5,907 nt of DNA from an uncultured Collinsella sp. (GTDB lineage: Bacteria; Actinomycetota; Coriobacteriia; Coriobacteriales; Coriobacteriaceae), in contig USKL01000108.1 in the NCBI GenBank assembly GCA_900555225.1, positions 1-5,907 of the forward strand, read 5' to 3'. A program made the translations under genes and the position numbers. The notes under the pieces were generated by a model. It had not been told where the DNA came from, searched no databases, and saw only the letters and a list, made by a program, of their open reading frames with translations. Shown piece by piece: positions 1 through 5,907 of this stretch (positions are counted from its first letter, which is position 1; each line of letters begins with the position of its first letter).

Positions 1-15
1 TTTGCAGCGTCGGCC

Positions 16-44
16 GGTCCGCCGTTCGGCAGAACGGCGGAACC
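16..44. repeat. Hairpin A of the array
   Basis: The left arm 16-27 pairs with 32-44 to give 12 bp with one bulged A (position 42) around the loop GGCA (28-31). Compared with hairpin C, four pairs differ and all remain Watson-Crick. No T-tract follows on either strand, so it is not a classic intrinsic terminator. Confidence 0.8.
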
Positions 45-63
45 TGAGGTGCAGCGTCGAGCC

Positions 64-97
64 GTTACGGCGTTTGGTAAAACGCCGTAACTTTTTT
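64..97 (+). terminator. Hairpin B of the array, plus-strand intrinsic terminator form
   Basis: 64-75 (GTTACGGCGTTT) pairs perfectly with 80-91 around the loop GGTA (76-79). TTTTTT (92-97) follows directly on the plus strand. This is the textbook form of a Rho-independent terminator for transcription from the left, convergent with the LCP gene. On the minus strand the same hairpin has A6 ahead of it and no T-tract after it. The plus-strand gene it would serve, if any, lies outside the window. Confidence 0.7.
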
Positions 98-157
98 GAT
101 CATGCCGCCGAAGTTGAAAGGCAGGTTGCCGCTCTGGCGGGTTTGCAGCGTCAAGCG

Positions 158-185
158 GTTACGCGGTTTGGTAAAACCGCGTAAC
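158..185 (-). terminator. Hairpin C of the array, directly after the LCP stop codon
   Basis: 158-169 (GTTACGCGGTTT) pairs perfectly with 174-185 around GGTA (170-173), giving 12 bp. On the minus strand the stem begins at the base following the LCP TAA (186-188). It is well placed to end the murA-LCP transcript or protect its 3' end. No T-tract follows it on the minus strand, so intrinsic termination is only a possibility. The structure is certain, the role is inferred. Confidence 0.5.
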
Positions 186-1421
186 TTAGTAGTTGGCCTC
201 GTAGCCGTTACCGTCGCCGGTGGGCTCTTCGTAGTAGTCCGAATCGCTCGAATCGCTTGAGCCATCGGAATCGTCAGAGCTGACCGATGAGGTTGCGGTA
301 CCGTTTGCGTAGTCGTCAGACGTGTTGTTGTTCAGGTCGCCGATCGTAGAGCTAGAACCGTCGGAAAGACCCATGGTGTTGGGACCCTTGGGATCCTTGC
401 CGGCATCGACGCGCTCCATCATTTCCTTGAGCTCGTCCTCGTAGACAAAGACGTAGCTCACACCGTCAATCATGGTGCTGTCGTCGGCGTACGAGGGCAG
501 GTTGGCCGAGTAGATACCGTCGACATCCATACCGCGCATGGCGTTGACCGTAGCCACGATATCCTGAACGCTCATATCGGTTACGAGCATATCGGACAGC
601 GAATTAACCAGGCCAAAGATCTTCGTGGCATCGAAGTTATTGAGAATCTGGTTGGCAAGGGCGCCAAGCACCTGACGCTGGTGGCGCATGCGCGTGTAAT
701 CGCCGTCGGCATAGGTGTAGCGGCAGCGGGCATAGGTAAGGGCGGTGGCGCCGTCCATATGTTGCTGACCAGCGGTAATCTTAATATCCAGGTGCTCGGG
801 GTCGTCAACATCATCGGTTGCGTTAATGTCGATACCGCCAACCGAATCAATCAGCGCCTGCATACCGTCGAAGCTGACCTCGGCATAGTGGGAAATCTGA
901 ACACCGCACAGCTCGTTGACAGCCTCGACCATGGCCTCGGCGCCGCCAACGGTATGGCAGGCGTTGATCTTCATGGTCTCGCCCTTGTACTCGACCTTGG
1001 TGTCGCGCGGAACGGAAATGAGCGTCGCCTGCTTTTGCGTGGGATCAATGCGTGCCAGGATAATCGAGTCGGCACGGTACGTATCCTCGCCCGGACGGCC
1101 GTCGGTGCCAAGAAGCAGCACGTAGAACGGATCCTTTGCCTCATCGGTGTCAACCAGAACCCGACGCAGATTGTCGGTAATGACATTAGAATCGCCGAGC
1201 TTGCCCATAATGGTGGCAAACCACAGGCCGGCAGCGGTAGTGGCACTCAGCAGCACGCCAAGCACGACAATGAGCGCGACGTGACGAATCGTGTGGCTAC
1301 GACGACGTTGGCGAGCGCGCTCGGAATAGCGAGCCACGTTATCGCGACTGTAGATCTTGGCCTGCGCACCAGTTGAGGGTCTTCGGGCGGTGGTATCCGC
1401 GAGGGGCTTTTTATTAAACAT
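186..1421 (-). CDS. LCP (LytR-CpsA-Psr) family protein, probable cell-wall glycopolymer ligase
   Basis: LCP proteins are membrane-anchored phosphotransferases that move lipid-linked glycopolymers (teichoic acid, capsule, arabinogalactan or similar) onto peptidoglycan on the outer face of the membrane. With the ATG at 1419-1421 the product is 411 aa. Residues 1-45 are cytoplasmic and basic (RARQRRRSHTIRH just before the membrane). One transmembrane segment lies at about 46-71, giving an N-in/C-out topology. The LCP domain spans about 98-262, with FYVLLLGTDGRPG (99-111), YRADSIILARID (115-126), VPRDT (137-141) and the Arg-rich YARCRYTYADGDYTRMRHQR (230-249). These hold the conserved Asp and Arg residues that bind the polyprenyl pyrophosphate head. 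From about 351 the tail is low-complexity and rich in Ser, Asp, Asn and Gly. It includes a 9-nt tandem duplication in the DNA (240-257) and ends EEPTGDGNGYEANY. The substrate polymer cannot be named. It lies 12 nt after murA. Confidence 0.9.
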   Translation of the reverse strand: MFNKKPLADTTARRPSTGAQAKIYSRDNVARYSERARQRRRSHTIRHVALIVVLGVLLSATTAAGLWFATIMGKLGDSNVITDNLRRVLVDTDEAKDPFYVLLLGTDGRPGEDTYRADSIILARIDPTQKQATLISVPRDTKVEYKGETMKINACHTVGGAEAMVEAVNELCGVQISHYAEVSFDGMQALIDSVGGIDINATDDVDDPEHLDIKITAGQQHMDGATALTYARCRYTYADGDYTRMRHQRQVLGALANQILNNFDATKIFGLVNSLSDMLVTDMSVQDIVATVNAMRGMDVDGIYSANLPSYADDSTMIDGVSYVFVYEDELKEMMERVDAGKDPKGPNTMGLSDGSSSTIGDLNNNTSDDYANGTATSSVSSDDSDGSSDSSDSDYYEEPTGDGNGYEANY

Positions 1422-1427
1422 AGGCAA

Positions 1428-1430
1428 CCT
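1428..1430 (-). promoter_or_regulatory. Shine-Dalgarno core deciding the LCP gene start
   Basis: The minus strand reads ACAGG, TTG, CCT, ATG in this area. The AGG core (1428-1430) lies 6 nt before the ATG at 1419-1421 but touches the in-frame TTG at 1425-1427. Spacing therefore favours the ATG. The motif is short, so the ribosome binding site is weak, and coupling to murA translation across 12 nt may help. Confidence 0.55.
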
Positions 1431-1433
1431 GTA

Positions 1434-2717
1434 TTAGTAGATGACGGGATCGGGGACGGTAGCATGCTCGACATGCGCGCCAAGCGCCTGCAGCTTTTCG
1501 ACAAACCGCTCGTAGCCGCGCTTGATGTGATGGATGGCCGAAACCTCGGTCGTCCCGTCGGCGATCAAGCCCGCTACGACGAGGGCCGCTCCGCCACGCA
1601 GATCGGGCGAGGTAACCTGTGCACCTGAGAAGCCCTTGACGCCATGAATCATGGCATGATGGCTCTCGATACGAATGTCGGCACCCATGCGCACCAGCTC
1701 AGAGGCAAACATAAAGCGATTCTCGAAGATGTTCTCGGTGATAACGGAGCTACCATCGGCAAGGGCGGAGAGCACCATAATCTGCGCCTGCATGTCCGTC
1801 GGGAAGCCGGGGAACGGAAGCGTCTGGATGTCGACCGGCTTGATACGCTCGGCACGGTTTACATGGACGCCATCCTCGACGCGCTCGCAGTCGATACCCA
1901 TGAGCTCCATCTTCTTGAGCACCATGCCCAAGTGAATGGGGCAAAAACCCGTGGCGTCGACACCGCGATCGTCGGCCATCAACGCACCGGCGACGATAAA
2001 GGTGCCGGCCTCGATGCGGTCGCCCACTACGCGATGGGTAACGGGATGCAGCTCTTCCACGCCCTCGATGGTCACGACAGGCGTACCGGCGCCGACAATC
2101 TTAGCGCCCATCTCGTTGAGCATGTTGGCGAGATCGACGATCTCGGGCTCGCGGGCGGCATTGTCGATAACCGTGGTACCCTTCGCGCGCACGGATGCCA
2201 TAATGAGGTTCTCGGTCGCACCGACACTGGCGAACTCGAGCGTGACGGTGGTACCGCGCAGACCTTGGGGCGCATTAGCGTTGATGTAACCGTGGGCGGT
2301 ATCGAACTCAACGCCCAGGGCCTCAAGACCAAGAATGTGCATATCGATCTTGCGAGCACCCAGGTTGCAGCCGCCCGGCATGGCGATCTTGGCGCGATGG
2401 AAGCGACCCAGCAGGGGTCCCATCACGGCTGTGGAAGCACGCATCTTGGCAACGAGCTCGTAGGGGGCCTCCCAAGAATCGACCTGAGAGGTATCAATCT
2501 CGAGCGTGTGCTCGTCGAGAACATCGATCGTAGCGCCCATGCCCTTGAGCACCTTGCCCATCACGTGGACATCGGAAATATCGGGCACGTTCTGCAGCGT
2601 CGTCTTGCCCGGCGCCAGAAGCGTTGCCGCCATGAGTTTGAGTGCGGAGTTCTTGGCACCCGAGACGGGCACGGAGCCTCCGATGGCGTGGCCACCCTCA
2701 ACGCGGATAATATCCAA
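1434..2717 (-). CDS. murA: UDP-N-acetylglucosamine 1-carboxyvinyltransferase
   Basis: MurA (EC 2.5.1.7) transfers enolpyruvate from PEP to UDP-GlcNAc in the cytoplasm, the first committed step of peptidoglycan synthesis. The product is 427 aa, full length for the family. Visible active-site positions are K22 in SGAKNSALK, C117 in MPGGCNLGAR (the PEP-binding loop Cys that fosfomycin alkylates), R122 in the same loop, D308 in PFPGFPTDMQAQ (catalytic Asp), R374 in SPDLRGGAALV and R400 in HIKRGYERF. Cys rather than Asp at 117 predicts a fosfomycin-sensitive target. The start codon is TTG, with GAAAGGG 6 nt upstream. The gene ends with TAA, 12 nt before the LCP gene, with which it is probably co-transcribed. 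A murA gene downstream of the atp operon is also known from Mycobacterium and Bacillus. The paralogue name (murA1/murAA or murA2) cannot be decided from one window. Confidence 0.96.
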   Translation of the reverse strand: MDIIRVEGGHAIGGSVPVSGAKNSALKLMAATLLAPGKTTLQNVPDISDVHVMGKVLKGMGATIDVLDEHTLEIDTSQVDSWEAPYELVAKMRASTAVMGPLLGRFHRAKIAMPGGCNLGARKIDMHILGLEALGVEFDTAHGYINANAPQGLRGTTVTLEFASVGATENLIMASVRAKGTTVIDNAAREPEIVDLANMLNEMGAKIVGAGTPVVTIEGVEELHPVTHRVVGDRIEAGTFIVAGALMADDRGVDATGFCPIHLGMVLKKMELMGIDCERVEDGVHVNRAERIKPVDIQTLPFPGFPTDMQAQIMVLSALADGSSVITENIFENRFMFASELVRMGADIRIESHHAMIHGVKGFSGAQVTSPDLRGGAALVVAGLIADGTTEVSAIHHIKRGYERFVEKLQALGAHVEHATVPDPVIY

Positions 2718-2723
2718 GGTCTA

Positions 2724-2730
2724 CCCTTTC
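2724..2730 (-). promoter_or_regulatory. Ribosome binding site of murA (fixes TTG start)
   Basis: The minus strand reads GAAAGGG here, 6 nt upstream of the TTG at 2715-2717. An in-frame TAG at 2721-2723 blocks any longer murA reading frame. The first in-frame ATG downstream is at codon 29, beyond the conserved active-site Lys22. The TTG is therefore the only sensible start. Confidence 0.75.
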
Positions 2731-2769
2731 AAAAAGCATGCCCGGGATGGCTGGGCCATCCCGGGCATG
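2731..2769 (-). terminator. Rho-independent terminator or murA leader hairpin after atpC
   Basis: On the minus strand, 36 nt after the atpC stop, 2755-2769 and 2737-2751 form a perfect 15-bp stem with a 3-nt loop (2752-2754). One base later comes TTTTT (2731-2735). This is the classic form of an intrinsic terminator for the atp operon. The T-tract is followed at once by the murA Shine-Dalgarno (2724-2730). Any murA message starting upstream of the hairpin therefore has to read through it. The structure is seen directly; termination activity is inferred. Confidence 0.85.
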
Positions 2770-2805
2770 ATGTGTTCGCAAATGGTCGAACGCTAAATCG
2801 TTTGA

Positions 2806-3198
2806 CTATTGGGCAAGCTTGAGCTTACACCATGCGATTTCATTATAGAGGTAGGCGCGGCGTGCATCATCCTCCGACAAATTACCCAGCTTCTCTTCAA
2901 AACCTTGAATATCAGCTTTAAGCTTGTCGGCATCGACGGTCGCCAAATCGCAAGCGCGCTCGGCGAGAACGGTCACGACATCGTCCGCAACCTGGGCATA
3001 GCCGCCGGCCACGGCAAACGTGTGGTCGACAGTGCCCATGGCCTTATCGGAAACGCGAACGTAACCGCGGTCGATCGTGCAGATCTCGCTGGAGTGAGCG
3101 GGCAGGACGCCAAACTCGCCATCCGTGGACGGAATCGACACAAACGCAGCGTCGCCCTCATAGGCGCAGCTCACGGGGCACACGATGCGGATACGCAT
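2806..3198 (-). CDS. atpC: ATP synthase F1 subunit epsilon
   Basis: Epsilon subunit of the F1 central stalk, which binds gamma and the c-ring and in many bacteria inhibits ATP hydrolysis through its C-terminal helices. The product is 130 aa, a normal size. The N-terminal beta-sandwich (about 1-85) contains GEFGVLPAHSSEI (28-39 region) and FAVAGGYAQVADDVVTVLAE (61-80), both typical of the family. Residues about 88-130 form the two-helix C-terminal domain, with DDARRAYLYNEIAWCKLKLA near the end. Five cysteines (7, 11, 40, 83, 124) are more than I would expect, with no obvious role. The ATG lies 3 nt after the atpD stop, and a GGGGGAG Shine-Dalgarno is formed by the last atpD codons. It is the last gene of the atp cluster and is followed by a hairpin at 2737-2769. 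Confidence 0.95.
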   Translation of the reverse strand: MRIRIVCPVSCAYEGDAAFVSIPSTDGEFGVLPAHSSEICTIDRGYVRVSDKAMGTVDHTFAVAGGYAQVADDVVTVLAERACDLATVDADKLKADIQGFEEKLGNLSEDDARRAYLYNEIAWCKLKLAQ

Positions 3199-3201
3199 AA
3201 C

Positions 3202-5564
<2,363 letters not shown>

Positions 5565-5569
5565 AGGGC

Positions 5570-5907
5570 TTAGTTCTCCTCTGATCCAGTCGTATCGGCA
5601 TGGTGCTTAGCCATGAACTGCTGCTTAAAGTCGCCGATGACGCGCAGGAGCTCAGCCTTGGTGTCATCGTCAATCTTCTTGGCGCGAACCTTGTCGAGCA
5701 GCGAGCCAAAGCCATTGTCCATGTACTCGATGAGCTCGGCACGGAAGGGCAGCACGTCGGAGATTTCCAGGTCATCCAGGAAGCCCTCGTTGCCAGCGAA
5801 CAGCGTAACGATCTGCTCGCCAACCTCGAACGGCTTGTAGCGCGGCTGCTTCAGGAGCTCGGTCATGCGGGCACCATGGGTCAGCTGCTTCTGAGTAGCC
5901 TCGTCGA
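5570..5907 (-). CDS. atpA: ATP synthase F1 subunit alpha, C-terminal part (partial)
   Basis: This is the C-terminal end of the alpha subunit of F-type ATP synthase, a non-catalytic nucleotide-binding subunit of the F1 head at the cytoplasmic face of the membrane. About 111 codons are visible. The frame runs open through the right edge of the window, so the ATG at 5864-5866 is an internal Met and not the start. The visible residues DEATQKQLTHGARMTELLKQ, followed by QPRYKPFEVGEQIVTLFAGN and then FLDDLEI, match the conserved C-terminal helical domain of AtpA (family pattern: LLKQPQY..V.EQV..IFAG..G.LD). The nucleotide-binding domain with its P-loop lies outside the window. The gene ends with TAA at 5570-5572, 5 nt before atpG, and its last codons contain the atpG Shine-Dalgarno. 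Identification is by family motif and by operon position directly ahead of atpG. Confidence 0.95.
   Translation of the reverse strand, partial: DEATQKQLTHGARMTELLKQPRYKPFEVGEQIVTLFAGNEGFLDDLEISDVLPFRAELIEYMDNGFGSLLDKVRAKKIDDDTKAELLRVIGDFKQQFMAKHHADTTGSEEN

Larger units (their letters stand above)
1..191. repeat. Intergenic array of tagged hairpin repeats, 47-nt register
   Basis: Three related units are visible: 4-50, 51-97 and 145-191. Each starts with GCAGCGTC (4-11, 51-58, 145-152) and, after 4-5 nt, has a stem of 12 bp closed by a four-base GGYA loop. Unit starts are 0, 47 and 141 nt apart, all multiples of 47. The interval 98-144 is thus exactly one more unit long but has lost the tag and most of the stem. 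Only a small GGCA/TGCC hairpin (120-130) sits where the loop centre is expected. The last unit runs 6 nt into the LCP gene, across its stop codon. The first starts at the window edge, so the array may continue to the left. I see no protein gene in this stretch. Confidence 0.8.

Noticed and set aside
64..91. GTTAC...GTAAC palindromes considered as integron attC sites.
   Set aside because: The attC core needs GTTRRRY and RYYYAAC ends with a bulged, longer hairpin. These stems are short and perfect, with GTTACGG or GTTACGC ends, and there is no cassette gene or integrase.
2..184. A 60-codon open frame (TTG start) crossing the repeat array on the plus strand.
   Set aside because: Its sequence is just the translation of the hairpin units, and a strong hairpin with T6 lies in the middle. 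There is no ribosome binding site visible because it starts at the window edge.
1..185. The array considered as a CRISPR.
   Set aside because: Units are not near-identical repeats separated by unique spacers; the variable part is the hairpin stem itself, only three units exist and there are no cas genes in view.
2364..2370. Possible fosfomycin-resistant MurA (Cys to Asp in the active-site loop).
   Set aside because: The loop reads MPGGCNLGAR, so the Cys (residue 117) is kept and the target is predicted to be sensitive.
2774..2791. GTTCG, 8 nt, CGAAC inverted repeat between atpC and the hairpin, considered as an SOS (LexA) box.
   Set aside because: Gram-positive LexA sites have the opposite half-site order (CGAAC, 4 nt, GTTCG) and shorter spacing. 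Five-base arms occur easily by chance; at most it is a weak second stem.
1644..2822. A 392-codon plus-strand open frame antisense to murA.
   Set aside because: It is a shadow of murA with no family motifs, and it would run through the atpC-murA hairpin.
5864..5866. The ATG here as the start of a separate 98-aa gene.
   Set aside because: The frame stays open to the window edge, and the residues ahead of it (DEATQKQLTHGAR) match the AtpA family, so it is an internal Met.

Overview
The window is a contiguous minus-strand cluster of housekeeping genes from a moderately GC-rich bacterium. In transcription order (right to left) it holds the 3' end of atpA, then complete atpG, atpD and atpC (F1 part of the F-type ATP synthase), murA (first committed step of peptidoglycan synthesis), and a LytR-CpsA-Psr (LCP) family membrane protein. 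Protein character, codon use and the atp-murA-LCP order suggest a gut actinobacterium of the Coriobacteriia, perhaps Collinsella-like. This is an inference from remembered family flavour, not from a search.

Layout: 5570-5907 atpA (partial, start outside the window); 4656-5564 atpG; 3202-4656 atpD; 3196-3198 is the atpC start and 2806 its end; 2718-2805 is an 88-nt gap with a perfect 15-bp terminator-like hairpin; 1434-2717 murA (TTG start); 186-1421 LCP protein (ATG start chosen over an upstream TTG); 1-185 is non-coding and carries a hairpin repeat array. The atp genes are tightly packed (5-nt gap, 1-nt TAATG overlap, 3-nt gap), each with a Shine-Dalgarno inside the preceding gene, so translation is probably coupled. 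murA and the LCP gene are 12 nt apart with no terminator between them and probably form a cell-wall transcription unit.

Functionally, the right part makes the catalytic head and central stalk of ATP synthase. The left part makes the UDP-GlcNAc enolpyruvyl transferase that starts peptidoglycan precursor synthesis, and an enzyme of the type that attaches glycopolymers to peptidoglycan.

No new enzymatic system is visible: the coding part is ordinary. The two places that deserve attention are both non-coding. The first is the 1-185 array, with three hairpins of 12 bp and a GGYA loop, each preceded by the same GCAGCGTC tag, on a 47-nt register and with compensatory base-pair changes between copies. 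The second is the hairpin whose T-tract runs directly into the murA ribosome binding site, leaving no room for a murA promoter downstream of it.
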